From Azospirillum brasilense (GTDB taxonomy: Bacteria > Pseudomonadota > Alphaproteobacteria > Azospirillales > Azospirillaceae): a DNA stretch of 44,337 nucleotides. The position numbers were made by a program, and so were the translations under genes. Under the pieces are notes generated by a model that was given only the letters and a program-made list of their open reading frames with translations, did not search any database and was not told the DNA's origin. Positions 1 through 7,783 of the stretch are shown here, in pieces. The first letter of the stretch is position 1, and every line of letters starts with the position of its first letter. The stretch spans positions 1 through 44,337 of the forward strand of contig NZ_QLKQ01000065.1 in NCBI RefSeq assembly GCF_003349955.1, given 5' to 3'.

Positions 1-95
1 CTCCCTAACCCTCCCCCTCTGCGAGGTGGAGGGAACTGCCGCCGCTTCGCGGAAGGCACCCTCTCCCGCAGAGCGGGGGAGGGTCGGGGAGGGGG
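1..95. repeat. REP-like intergenic palindrome
   Basis: Two C-rich/G-rich arms (about 2-23 and 69-95) are near-perfect reverse complements built on an ACCCTCCCCC core. They enclose a second small palindrome (about 41-58). The same kind of element recurs at 32508-32598 and 35321-35505, so it looks like a dispersed intergenic palindrome family. It lies just past the 3' end of the small gene at 113-376 and could end or stabilise that transcript. Confidence 0.6.
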
Positions 96-112
96 CAAAG
101 TTTCCAGTAGGT

Positions 113-376
113 TCAGTTCACCAGCGGCGGGCGGCGCATCCCCGGCAGGGGAGAGGGATTGCTGCGTTGCGGCCGGTCGCCACCGGATGCGGCCTGCTCC
201 GCGGCGTCGAGCATGGCTTCGGCCTGCTTCTGCACGGCGGCGGCGCGGGCCTGGTCCATGGGGTCGGTGCTTTCCTTCCGGACATAGCCGGCGGCCTGCT
301 CGGCGAGGTCGAGGGTTTCCACCACCTCGTCCATCGTTTCCTCCAGCGCGGTCACATCGACCTTTTTGCCGGTCAT
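113..376 (-). CDS. Small hypothetical helical protein (87 aa)
   Basis: The family is not recognised. The start is the ATG at 376 (MTGKKVDV) because a GGGAGA Shine-Dalgarno sits at the right distance upstream; the reading frame stays open further upstream but that part does not look coding. The product is soluble, with no signal peptide or membrane segment. Residues 8-65 are rich in Ala, Glu, Gln and Asp with regular hydrophobic spacing, suggesting an amphipathic helix or coiled coil. The last 20 residues are Pro/Arg/Ser-rich and probably disordered. It is divergent from the glucan synthase gene, with a 191-bp region between them. Confidence 0.6.
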   Translation of the reverse strand: MTGKKVDVTALEETMDEVVETLDLAEQAAGYVRKESTDPMDQARAAAVQKQAEAMLDAAEQAASGGDRPQRSNPSPLPGMRRPPLVN

Positions 377-567
377 TTCGTCGTCTCCCGTCGTTGCGGT
401 CGGACAAGCCAACAGGAGCTGGGCGTTCGCCGTTCCCGATTTGGTAATCCGTGCAGCCACCGGAAAAAAATCGGGAAGAGCGTGGGAATAGTTTTTTGCA
501 GCGCACGTTCGTCTGTGTGTCCGGTGGCGCCCGCCACCCATCCTACCCAGGCTTGCGAAATCCCCAC

Positions 568-3219
568 ATGAGCAACCCGAAGCGTTCGATCCGGTCTGCG
601 GCCTTGGCCGCGGCGATGCTCGCCGTGACTGCCGGCCACGCGTCCTTCTGGTCCTGGCGCAACGCGCCCACTCCTGTGGACGCCGTGCCGGGTCGCATCG
701 AATCCGTCTCCTACTCCCCGTCGGGCCGCAGCTACGACCCGAACCACCAGCCGGTGGTCGATGCGGTGGAGCTGGACCGCGACATGACCGCCATCGCCGG
801 CTTCGCCGACGGTGTGCGCACCTATTCCACGCTGGGCTCCCAGGGCGACGTGCCGGCCATCGCCGCCAAGCATGGCCTGGACGTCACACTGGGCGTCTGG
901 CTGAGCGACGACAAGGCGCGCAACGAGCGCGAGGTCGCCCGCGCCATTGTGCTGTCCCGCACCGTGCGCGGCATCGAGCGCGTCGTGGTCGGCAACGAGA
1001 CGCTGCTGCGCGCCGAGCTGACCGACGCGGAGCTGGCCTCCTACATCCGCCGCGTCCGCGCCGGCGTGCCGAAGCACATCAAGGTCGGCACCGCCGACGT
1101 GTGGTCGGAGATCGTCAAGGCCAAGGAGACCATCGCGGCGTCGGACTACATGGGCGTCCACGTCCTGCCCTACTGGGAAGGCGTGCCGGTGGACAAGGCG
1201 CTGACCTGGATCCGCGACCGGCTGGACACCGTGCGCAAGGCGCATCCGGGCAAGCCGCTGTTCGTGGGCGAGGTGGGCTGGCCGTCGGGCGGCGAGAACT
1301 TCCACGACGCCTACCCGACGCCGCAGGCCCAGGCCTTCGTCGTCCGCAACTTCGCCGCCGAGGCGGGGATGCTCGGCATCGACTACAACGTGGTCGAGGC
1401 GTTCGACGGCGTGTGGAAGTCGAGCATCGAAGGCTCGCCCGGCCCGACCTGGGGCGTGCTCGACGCCGACCGCGCGCCGAAATGGCCGCTGGCCGGCGAC
1501 GTCCCGGCGCCCTGGGGCGACCGTGCCGGCGCCGCCGTGGCGCTGACCCTCGGCCTCGCCTTGTCGGCCTTCGCCGCCTTCCGCCGCCGCACCAACATGA
1601 CCTACGCGCTGGCCGCCTCGGTGGGCGCCAACATCGTCGGCTTCGGCGTCGGCTCGGCCGTCGCCGGCGCCTACGCCGAATATTTCACCTTCGGCGCGGC
1701 GACCACCTGGGGTTCCGCCTTCCTGCTGGGCGCGCTGATGATGTCGGTGGCCTTCGCCGACCTGACCGAGGTGGCCCGCCGCCTGTTCACCGGCCGCGCC
1801 CCGGCCCTGCTGCCGCGGGTTCCCGCGGTGCCGGAGCACAAGCCGATGGTGTCCGTGCACATCGCCGCCTGCCGCGAGCAGCCTGACGTGCTGGCCGCCA
1901 CGCTGACCTCGCTGGCCCGCGTCGACTACCCGGACTACGAGGTCGTCGTCCTCATCAACAACACCGAGGACGAGGCGCTGGTCCGCCCGGTCGAGGAGCT
2001 GTGCGCCGAGCTGGGTCCGAAGTTCAAGTTCCACTGGTACAAGACGATTTCCGGCTTCAAGGCCGGTGCGCTGAACGCCGCGCTGCGCCACACCGACCCG
2101 CGCGCCGAGATCGTCGCCGTGCTCGACGCCGACTATACGGTGGAGCCGGACTGGCTGAACAAGCTGGCCCCGACCTTCGCCGACCCGCGCGTCGGCATCG
2201 TCCAGGCCCCGCAGGAGCACCGCGACGGCCATGAGACGCCGCTGAAGGCCGCCATGACCGCCGAGTACCGCCCCTTCTTCGACGTCGGCATGCAGGAGGG
2301 TCTGACCTCCCAGGCCTTCGTCTGCCACGGCACGATGATCATGCTGCGCCGCTCCGCCATGGAACAGGTCGGCGGCTGGTCGGAGGAGGGCATCTGCGAG
2401 GACACCGAGCTGGGCATCCGCATCCTGTCGGCCGGCTACCGCGCCGCCTACACCGACGAGCGTCTGGGCCAGGGCCTCGCCCCCGACAACTTCATGCAGT
2501 TCCGCAAGCAGCGCGACCGCTGGGTCTTCGGCTCCACCCAGATCCTGCGCGCCCACTGGCGGAAGTTCCTGCCCGGCGCCACGGAGCTGACGCTCGGCCA
2601 GAAGGTCGGCTACCTGACCAACTGGGCGCGCTGGTGGTCCGACGCGGTGGGCGTGCTGGCCGCCGGTGCGGCGGTCACCTGGACCTTCGCCTCGCTGGTC
2701 CTGCCGCTGCACCTGCCGCCGGTCCAGGCCACCGCCGCGGTGCTGGGCGCCCTGGTCCTGCGCGCCGGGTCGAGCCTGCTGGCCTCGCGCTACGCCTCCG
2801 GCAACTCGTGGAAGGAGAGCTTCGGGGCCTGCGCCGTGGGCATGGCGCTGTCCACCACGGTGGCGCTGGCCGCTCTGCGCGGCGTGGTCCGCAAGCGCGA
2901 CGCCTTCCGCGTCACCGCCAAGGGCGGCAAGCGGACCCAGGGCGCCTTCTGCGCCAAGCCGGAAGCCTGGCTGTCGGGTGCGCTGCTGGTCTCCGCGGTG
3001 ACCGCGTGGCTCGCCAACCCGTTGGGCACCCTGTCGCTGGAGCTGTGGGCGATCCTGCTGACGGCGATGGCCGTGCCCAACCTGATGGCCGTGGGCCTCG
3101 CGATCGGCGACATGCTGCCCGCCGGCACCCCGCGCCCGGCGCCGCTGCCCGCCCCGCAGGGCGTGGTCCAGCCCGCCGCCGCGCCGGCCAAGGCCGCCAA
3201 CGAGCCGGTCGCCGCGTAA
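568..3219 (+). CDS. ndvB: GH17-GT2 beta-glucan synthase (NdvB-like membrane glycosyltransferase)
   Basis: An 883-aa membrane protein joining a GH17 (beta-1,3-glucanase/transglycosylase-like) domain to a processive family 2 glycosyltransferase. Residues 1-25 form a signal or anchor segment. The GH17 part (about 30-300) has candidate acid/base Glu144 in GNET and nucleophile Glu235 in GEVGW. Membrane helices lie at about 315-425. The GT2 domain (about 440-680) has the D520-A-D522 motif, an ED pair in ICEDTELG and QRDRW at 648-652 (the QxxRW motif). More helices and a Pro/Ala-rich tail follow. This architecture matches NdvB of Bradyrhizobium and Pseudomonas, which make beta-1,3 (or cyclic beta-1,3/1,6) periplasmic glucans; UDP-glucose as substrate is inferred. 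The start has only a weak ribosome site. A strong terminator follows. Confidence 0.88.
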   Translation: MSNPKRSIRSAALAAAMLAVTAGHASFWSWRNAPTPVDAVPGRIESVSYSPSGRSYDPNHQPVVDAVELDRDMTAIAGFADGVRTYSTLGSQGDVPAIAAKHGLDVTLGVWLSDDKARNEREVARAIVLSRTVRGIERVVVGNETLLRAELTDAELASYIRRVRAGVPKHIKVGTADVWSEIVKAKETIAASDYMGVHVLPYWEGVPVDKALTWIRDRLDTVRKAHPGKPLFVGEVGWPSGGENFHDAYPTPQAQAFVVRNFAAEAGMLGIDYNVVEAFDGVWKSSIEGSPGPTWGVLDADRAPKWPLAGDVPAPWGDRAGAAVALTLGLALSAFAAFRRRTNMTYALAASVGANIVGFGVGSAVAGAYAEYFTFGAATTWGSAFLLGALMMSVAFADLTEVARRLFTGRAPALLPRVPAVPEHKPMVSVHIAACREQPDVLAATLTSLARVDYPDYEVVVLINNTEDEALVRPVEELCAELGPKFKFHWYKTISGFKAGALNAALRHTDPRAEIVAVLDADYTVEPDWLNKLAPTFADPRVGIVQAPQEHRDGHETPLKAAMTAEYRPFFDVGMQEGLTSQAFVCHGTMIMLRRSAMEQVGGWSEEGICEDTELGIRILSAGYRAAYTDERLGQGLAPDNFMQFRKQRDRWVFGSTQILRAHWRKFLPGATELTLGQKVGYLTNWARWWSDAVGVLAAGAAVTWTFASLVLPLHLPPVQATAAVLGALVLRAGSSLLASRYASGNSWKESFGACAVGMALSTTVALAALRGVVRKRDAFRVTAKGGKRTQGAFCAKPEAWLSGALLVSAVTAWLANPLGTLSLELWAILLTAMAVPNLMAVGLAIGDMLPAGTPRPAPLPAPQGVVQPAAAPAKAANEPVAA

Positions 3220-3240
3220 CCGCGCAGCTCTGAACGGAGA

Positions 3241-3272
3241 AAACCCCCTTGCCGCCGGCAAGGGGGTTTTTC
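3241..3272. terminator. Bidirectional Rho-independent terminator
   Basis: AAAACCCCCTTGCC and GGCAAGGGGGTTTTT form a long perfect stem with A and T runs on the two sides, so it can act on either strand. It lies between the convergent glucan synthase (+) and the secreted repeat protein (-) that ends at 3285. Confidence 0.9.
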
Positions 3273-3284
3273 TTTGTCGATGGT

Positions 3285-4121
3285 TCAGCGCTTGCCCTTC
3301 TTCCCCTGGATGCTGGTGATCTGCTGGGAGGCAAAGTTCCCCTGGCCCATGGCGGCGTTGAAGGCGGTGCCGACGTTGTTGAACTGGATGCCGCCGCTGG
3401 CCAGGGCCGCGGGCAGATGCGGCAGCGGGCCGAAGTTGGTCATCATCGGATCGAAGAAGCCCTCGGGCGGCAGGCCGCCGTTGCCGGTGGTCACGCCCGG
3501 CTGGGGTTTCGGGGTCGGAGCCTTCGCCGGAGGCGGGGCCTGCGTCGGAGCGGCGGCCTGGACCGGGATCGGCGTTTGACCGACGGGAGCCGGCGCGGCC
3601 GCCTGCTCCGCGACTCCGCCCCCAGCGCCACCACCGGAGCCGTCGCCGCCCTGGATGACGTACTGCTCCGTCACGTTGCTGTCGCCGAAGGACAGGGCCA
3701 GCGAGCTGTCGAAGTTGTTCACGATGAAGGGCGCGTCGATGAAGGTGAAGTTCGGCACGATGGGTTCCGGCGGCGGCTGACGGCTGGCGGCCAGCGCCTG
3801 CCCCTTGTTGAAGCCGCCCAGGAAGCCGGCGTCGCCGCGGATCTTGGCGATGGCCTGCTGGTGGGTGGCCTGCCGGCTGACGGTGGGGTTGGTCACCGTC
3901 GCCCCCGGAGGCGCGCCGCGCCGGGCGGCGTTGACGAAGACGGGCTGGCGCGGCAGCAGCGGCGGCATCCCCATGCCCATCCCCATCGACATGCCGACCG
4001 CCGCGCCGAGCTGCGGGTTGACGGAGAAGCCGCCGGCGTCCTGGGCGGCGGCGGCTCCGCCCAGCAGCGCCAGGGCGGCGAGGCCGGACAGCAGCGGCGC
4101 GAAGCGGCGGATGCGGATCAT
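3285..4121 (-). CDS. Secreted repeat protein with curlin-like motifs (278 aa)
   Basis: An exported protein of unknown function. The ATG at 4121 is preceded by AGGAG and starts a clear Sec signal peptide (about 1-26, cleavage near AAA-QD). A Met/Gly run (about 44-52) and a long Pro/Ala/Gln linker (about 160-235) look disordered. Two segments match the repeat of the neighbouring protein at 4648-5097: residues 135-157 (NNFDSSLALSFGDSN, then VTEQYVIQ) and 248-272 (NNVGTAFNAAMGQGN, then FASQQITSIQ). The shared core G-x-[GS]-N-x-[AT]-x-Q-x-[VI] resembles the strand-turn-strand repeat of curlin (CsgA/CsgB). The very C-terminus is basic (GKKGKR). It probably has its own promoter, with a CRP-like site at 4177-4206. 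An extracellular fibre or adhesin role is inferred. Confidence 0.75.
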   Translation of the reverse strand: MIRIRRFAPLLSGLAALALLGGAAAAQDAGGFSVNPQLGAAVGMSMGMGMGMPPLLPRQPVFVNAARRGAPPGATVTNPTVSRQATHQQAIAKIRGDAGFLGGFNKGQALAASRQPPPEPIVPNFTFIDAPFIVNNFDSSLALSFGDSNVTEQYVIQGGDGSGGGAGGGVAEQAAAPAPVGQTPIPVQAAAPTQAPPPAKAPTPKPQPGVTTGNGGLPPEGFFDPMMTNFGPLPHLPAALASGGIQFNNVGTAFNAAMGQGNFASQQITSIQGKKGKR

Positions 4122-4176
4122 GGCGGGGCTCCTCTGTTCGGCGGTGTGCGCTGATCCTAGGGCGGCCGGGCGGGGC

Positions 4177-4206
4177 GCCGCTGTGAGGCGGACCACAGCT
4201 GGGGCG
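4177..4206 (-). promoter_or_regulatory. CRP/FNR-family-like operator and promoter upstream of the 278-aa repeat protein
   Basis: CTGTG-N8-CACAG at 4181-4198 has the half-sites and spacing of the CRP-type TGTGA-N6-TCACA consensus. A -10-like TAGGAT (minus strand) lies at 4154-4159, placing the palindrome centre at about -42.5. The flanks (GCCG on one side, GGGGCG on the other) match the copy at 5177-5206. Which regulator binds is not known. Confidence 0.55.
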
Positions 4207-4208
4207 CT

Positions 4209-4559
4209 TTACGCCTCTTCCTCAAAAGGGAAGTTCTTGCCGAAGGGGTGATCGGGCATCGGGGCGGCCTGCGGGGGCATCGGCGGCATGGGCATCGGCT
4301 TGAGGTCGGGCTGCGACGGGCCGCGGCGGCAGGCGGTGTGGCCGTTGACGGTCTCGCAGGTCAGCGCGCCCGGCCCGGTCACGCAGGTCGTCCGGTCGTT
4401 GACCGTTTGGCACGACAGCGAGCCCGAACCGCGGCTGCACACCGTCTTCCCGTTGACCGTCTGGCAGGCGAGGTTCTCGGCGGCGGCGGTCTGCGGGGTT
4501 CCGGCCAGGACCAGGATGGCGGCGAGCGCACCGAAGACCGGCAGGGCGAAGCGGAGCAT
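4209..4559 (-). CDS. Small secreted protein with three Cys-pair repeats (116 aa)
   Basis: The family is not recognised. A signal peptide (about 1-27) is followed by three tandem 18-residue repeats at 30-83. Each carries C-[QE]-T-V-N-x-x-T-x-C followed by a Gly-rich spacer, giving six regularly placed cysteines. These could form three disulfide-closed loops in the periplasm or outside the cell, or bind a ligand. The C-terminal part (about 84-116) is rich in Pro and Met and ends in an acidic tail. The gene lies 88 bp downstream of the curlin-like gene at 4648-5097 and is probably co-transcribed with it. The next gene starts 87 bp further on and seems to have its own promoter. Confidence 0.75.
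   Translation of the reverse strand: MLRFALPVFGALAAILVLAGTPQTAAAENLACQTVNGKTVCSRGSGSLSCQTVNDRTTCVTGPGALTCETVNGHTACRRGPSQPDLKPMPMPPMPPQAAPMPDHPFGKNFPFEEEA
4311..4472 (-). repeat. Three in-frame 54-bp tandem repeats
   Basis: This DNA encodes the three 18-residue Cys-pair repeats. The copies are similar but have diverged, so this looks like an established protein repeat rather than a recent slippage array. Confidence 0.7.
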
Positions 4560-4647
4560 GGCGGCAGTCCTCCCATGAGGAATCCGAAAGGGGGCGCCGC
4601 CTTGCGGATTGGCGGCGCCGGTCGGGGTGGATCACTGGGTCTTGAGA

Positions 4648-5097
4648 CTATTGGGCCTTGAGACCGAACAGATTCTGCCCGGCGGCGTTGCCGATGCCGG
4701 CGGCGACGTTGGTCGTCACCCCGACGTTGGTGTCGAGCAGGCCGCCCTTGCCGAAGCCGAAGGTGACGCCGGTGACGTTCTGCTTCGCCTTGTTGCCGAT
4801 GCCGGCGGCGACGTTGGTGGCGACGCCGACGTTGGTGTTCACCAGCGACCCGCCGGTGCCCTGCTGCATGGTGAAGACGTTCTGCTTGGCCTTGTTGCCG
4901 ATCCCCGCCGCGAGGTTCGTCGCGACGCCGACGTTGGTGCTGGAGAGCGATGGCGCCGCGGCGAAGGGGCTGCCGAAGCCCGGCTGCATCATCATCGGGT
5001 TGACCGGCATGCCGCCGGTCTTCAGGTCGTTGGCGAAGGCGTGGGGGGCGGCGAGCAGCGTGGTGGCGGCGACGGCGATCAGGGTCAGGCGGCGCAT
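4648..5097 (-). CDS. Small secreted curlin-like repeat protein (149 aa)
   Basis: An exported protein made mostly of three tandem repeats of 34-35 residues (starting near residues 54, 88 and 123). Each begins TNVGVATN and continues AAGIGNKAKQN with small variations. The core G-x-G-N-x-A-x-Q-N matches the amyloid-forming repeats of curlins in the spacing of Gly, Asn and Gln, and it recurs in the product of the gene at 3285-4121. The start is the ATG at 5097 (GGAGGAGA ribosome site upstream) with a signal peptide (about 1-22, cleavage after AFA). It is likely the first gene of the secreted-repeat group. A role as fibre subunit or nucleator in biofilm or attachment is inferred; a CsgG-type secretion channel is not in the window. 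Confidence 0.78.
   Translation of the reverse strand: MRRLTLIAVAATTLLAAPHAFANDLKTGGMPVNPMMMQPGFGSPFAAAPSLSSTNVGVATNLAAGIGNKAKQNVFTMQQGTGGSLVNTNVGVATNVAAGIGNKAKQNVTGVTFGFGKGGLLDTNVGVTTNVAAGIGNAAGQNLFGLKAQ
4651..4938 (-). repeat. Three in-frame tandem repeats of about 102-105 bp
   Basis: The DNA underlying the three TNVGVATN-type protein repeats. The first two copies are the most alike. Confidence 0.75.
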
Positions 5098-5176
5098 GGG
5101 CTGGGTCTCCTCCGGGGCTATGGGGCCGTGTGTGGCTCGATGTCCGTGGAGGAGAGGGTAGGCGGGTGCCGCCCCC

Positions 5177-5206
5177 GCCGCTGTGGCCTGGGCCACAGTC
5201 GGGGCG
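5177..5206 (-). promoter_or_regulatory. CRP/FNR-family-like operator and promoter upstream of the curlin-like gene
   Basis: A perfect palindrome CTGTGGCC-TG-GGCCACAG at 5181-5198 carries TGTG-N8-CACA, the CRP spacing. A TACCCT -10-like hexamer (minus strand) lies at 5155-5160, placing the palindrome centre at -41.5, the classical class II activator position. The flanking GCCG and GGGGCG are shared with the site at 4177-4206. It also lies downstream of the hybrid kinase stop, so a role in transcript ending is an alternative. Confidence 0.55.
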
Positions 5207-5221
5207 TGATTTGAGACGGTT

Positions 5222-7783
5222 CTAGAAGTCCGCTTGTCCGATCGGCTCCGCCTCGGCGTCGCGGTGCTCCAGGCTGGCGCGCACGGTGCGGCGCAGGTCG
5301 TCGGGCTGGATGGGCTTGTGCAGCAGGGCGCATTGCGCGCCGGCGGCCTCGCGCAGCCGGTCGGACGAGGTGTCGCCCGTCAGCAGCACCCCCGGCAGAT
5401 CGGGTCCGAAGCGGCGGCGCAGCGTGTCCATCAGCATCAGCCCGGTGTCGCCGTCCGGCAGGCGGTAGTCGGTCAGCACGAGGTCGGGAGCCAGCGCGCC
5501 GTCCACCAGCTCCAGCGCTTCCGCCACCGAGCCGGCTTCCGTCACGCGGTAGCCCCAGCCGTCCAGCATCAGGGCCAGCGCCATGCGGATCACCGCGTCG
5601 TCCTCGACCAGCAGGACGGAGGCGTCGCCGTCCGCCTCACCGCTTCCGGCGGCGGAGTCGTCCGGTGAATCGCCGCAGTGCCGCTGGTCGAGAATGGCCC
5701 CCGCCGGCAGGGTGACGGCGAAGCAGGAACCCCTGCCCGGCGCCGAGGTCACCTCGATGGTGCCGCCGAGCATGTGGACGAGGCGCCGCGCGATGCTGAG
5801 CCCCATGCCCAGCCCTTCCCGCCGGTCGCGGGCGATGTTGCCGATCTGGTAGAAGTCCTGGAAGATGCGGTCGAGCTGGTTCTCCGGAATGCCGATGCCG
5901 GTGTCCCACACCTCGAAGCGCAGGGCGCCGCCGCGCCGCCGCGCGCCGAACAGCACGCGGCCCTGCCGCGTGTAGCGGATGGCGTTGGTCAGCAGGTTGC
6001 GCAGCACCCGCTCCAGCAGGCCGCCGTCGGTGCAGACGCCCAGCCGCACCGGCACGGTGCGCAGCGTCAGCCCGGAGGAGGCGGCGACCGCCCGGAACTC
6101 CCCGTGCAGCCGCTCCATGATCGACCCCACCTCCACCGGTGCGGAATGGGGGGTGACGAGGCCGGCTTCCAGCTTGGAAATGTCGAGCAGGCAGTCGAGG
6201 AGCCCGCCGAGCGAGGCCACCGTGTCGCGGAGCTGGGTGGCGATGCGCCGCGCCTCCTCGGGGATCGGCTCCTTCAGCAGCAGCCCGGACAGCAGGGTCA
6301 GGGCTTGGGCCGGCTGGCGCAGGTCGTGGCTGGCCGCCGCCATGAAACGCTCCTTGGCGTCCAGCGCCACGTTCAGGTCGCGCTCCATCGACTTGATGGC
6401 GGAAATGTCGGTGACGCTGGACACCACCGCCTCGGGCCGTCCGTCGGCTCCCGGCACCGGATGGCTGGAAACGCGCAGCCAGCGGGTCGGAGCCGCCGCC
6501 TCGTCGCCCTCGGCGATGCCGACGATCTGCTCGACCACCGGCTTTCCGCTGTCCACCGCCTTGGCGGCGGGCGGCAACCCGGTCAGCCGGGCGCCATCGG
6601 CGCCGATGAAGCGCCGCCGCGCCGCGCGGCCCGCCCGGTCGCCGGGCTTGCGGCTCTCGAAGGGGTGGGCAAGGGGATCGAGCAGCACGCCCGCCGGGCC
6701 GGCCATCAGCCGTTCCGCCATGGCGTTGGCGACCATCACCGTGCCGTCGCCCGAACGCATCACCAGCCCTTCGGACAGCGATTGGACCAGCGTGCGGTGC
6801 CGTCGCTCGCTCTCGGCGAGGGCCTGTTCCGCGGCCCGGCGGGCGGTCACGTCGCGGAAGGCGACCACCGCGCCGGTGATCGACCCGTTCTGGAGAATCG
6901 GGGAAACGGTCAGTTCCGCCACGAAATCCTCGCCCCCCTGGTGCCGCAGGAGCCCGTGGGCCACCTGCCGGACCAGCCCGTCGGCCAGCGACAGCGTCAG
7001 GGCGCGCCGGCCTTCCTCCTCGGCGTCGCCACCGATCAGCGCGGCGAAGGAGCGGCCGACCAGCTCGCTGGCGCCGAAGCCGGTCATCGACTGGGCCGCG
7101 GCGTTCACGAAGGTGACGGCGCCGCGCGCGTCCAGGCCGCAGATGCCGTCGGCCACCGCCTGAAGGATGTGGTGATAGGCGGCACGGGTGCGCTCCGCCT
7201 CGTCGCGGGCGTCCTGAAGCTCGCTGACCCAGGCGTTGCGCTCCGTCACGTCGGTGATGGTCAGCAGGACGTCGCCCTTGTCGACCCCGTCCGGCCCGGC
7301 CTCCAGCTCGACGACGCGCGCGTCGGTCAGCCCGTCGATGGCGCTGTGGGCGCCGACGAAGGCGTATTCCTGCCGCGTCCATTGCCCGGAGTCGCGCAGC
7401 CGGGCCAGCGCCGTGAACAGGCGGCCATGATCCAGCGACTCCACCATCAGGGTCAGCGGGCGGCCCTTCAGCCGGCGGAGCGGCAGGCCGAACTGCCGCT
7501 CCGCGGCGGCGTTGGCCTCGCAAATGATGCCGGCGGCGTTGACGGTGAAGCAGGCCAGCGGCACCGACTGGAAGAGCTGGAGATACTGGATGCGCGAGGC
7601 TTCCAGCGCCTGCTGGGCGGTGCGCAGCTCCTCGTTCTGGATTTCCAGCTCGGCCTGATGGACGTACAGCTCGTGCAGAACCTCCTTGAGCGTGGTCGCC
7701 GAGACCTCCGCTCCTTCGAAGCCGCCCGAGTTGAGAGCCTGTTCCGCGCGCTTGCGAAGCCGTTCGTTGCGGAATACGTTCAC
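5222..7783 (-). CDS. Cytoplasmic hybrid sensor histidine kinase (PAS x3-HisKA-HATPase-REC)
   Basis: An 853-aa hybrid kinase with no membrane segment. Order: an N-terminal helix (about 25-65), PAS (65-185), PAS (205-325), a third PAS-like domain (330-465), HisKA with phospho-His about 485 in SHDLRQP, a HATPase_c domain (about 590-700; NLLTNAIRYT N-box and DTGIGI G1-box), and a C-terminal receiver with phospho-Asp about 772 in LTDYRLPDG. The GTG start at 7783 overlaps the TGA stop of the upstream CheB-CheR gene (GTGA), implying translational coupling. Autophosphorylation followed by transfer to its own receiver is expected from the family; the signal and the final target are unknown. The PAS domains suggest an intracellular cue such as redox, a ligand or light. 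Confidence 0.87.
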   Translation of the reverse strand: MNVFRNERLRKRAEQALNSGGFEGAEVSATTLKEVLHELYVHQAELEIQNEELRTAQQALEASRIQYLQLFQSVPLACFTVNAAGIICEANAAAERQFGLPLRRLKGRPLTLMVESLDHGRLFTALARLRDSGQWTRQEYAFVGAHSAIDGLTDARVVELEAGPDGVDKGDVLLTITDVTERNAWVSELQDARDEAERTRAAYHHILQAVADGICGLDARGAVTFVNAAAQSMTGFGASELVGRSFAALIGGDAEEEGRRALTLSLADGLVRQVAHGLLRHQGGEDFVAELTVSPILQNGSITGAVVAFRDVTARRAAEQALAESERRHRTLVQSLSEGLVMRSGDGTVMVANAMAERLMAGPAGVLLDPLAHPFESRKPGDRAGRAARRRFIGADGARLTGLPPAAKAVDSGKPVVEQIVGIAEGDEAAAPTRWLRVSSHPVPGADGRPEAVVSSVTDISAIKSMERDLNVALDAKERFMAAASHDLRQPAQALTLLSGLLLKEPIPEEARRIATQLRDTVASLGGLLDCLLDISKLEAGLVTPHSAPVEVGSIMERLHGEFRAVAASSGLTLRTVPVRLGVCTDGGLLERVLRNLLTNAIRYTRQGRVLFGARRRGGALRFEVWDTGIGIPENQLDRIFQDFYQIGNIARDRREGLGMGLSIARRLVHMLGGTIEVTSAPGRGSCFAVTLPAGAILDQRHCGDSPDDSAAGSGEADGDASVLLVEDDAVIRMALALMLDGWGYRVTEAGSVAEALELVDGALAPDLVLTDYRLPDGDTGLMLMDTLRRRFGPDLPGVLLTGDTSSDRLREAAGAQCALLHKPIQPDDLRRTVRASLEHRDAEAEPIGQADF

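Noticed and set aside
373..3261. Very long open frame (962 codons) on the minus strand opposite the glucan synthase gene
   Set aside because: An antisense shadow of a GC-rich gene: Arg/Gly/Gln-rich, no family motif, no ribosome site. Similar shadows opposite the kinase, CheB-CheR, sppA, purA and pseudokinase genes were rejected for the same reason.
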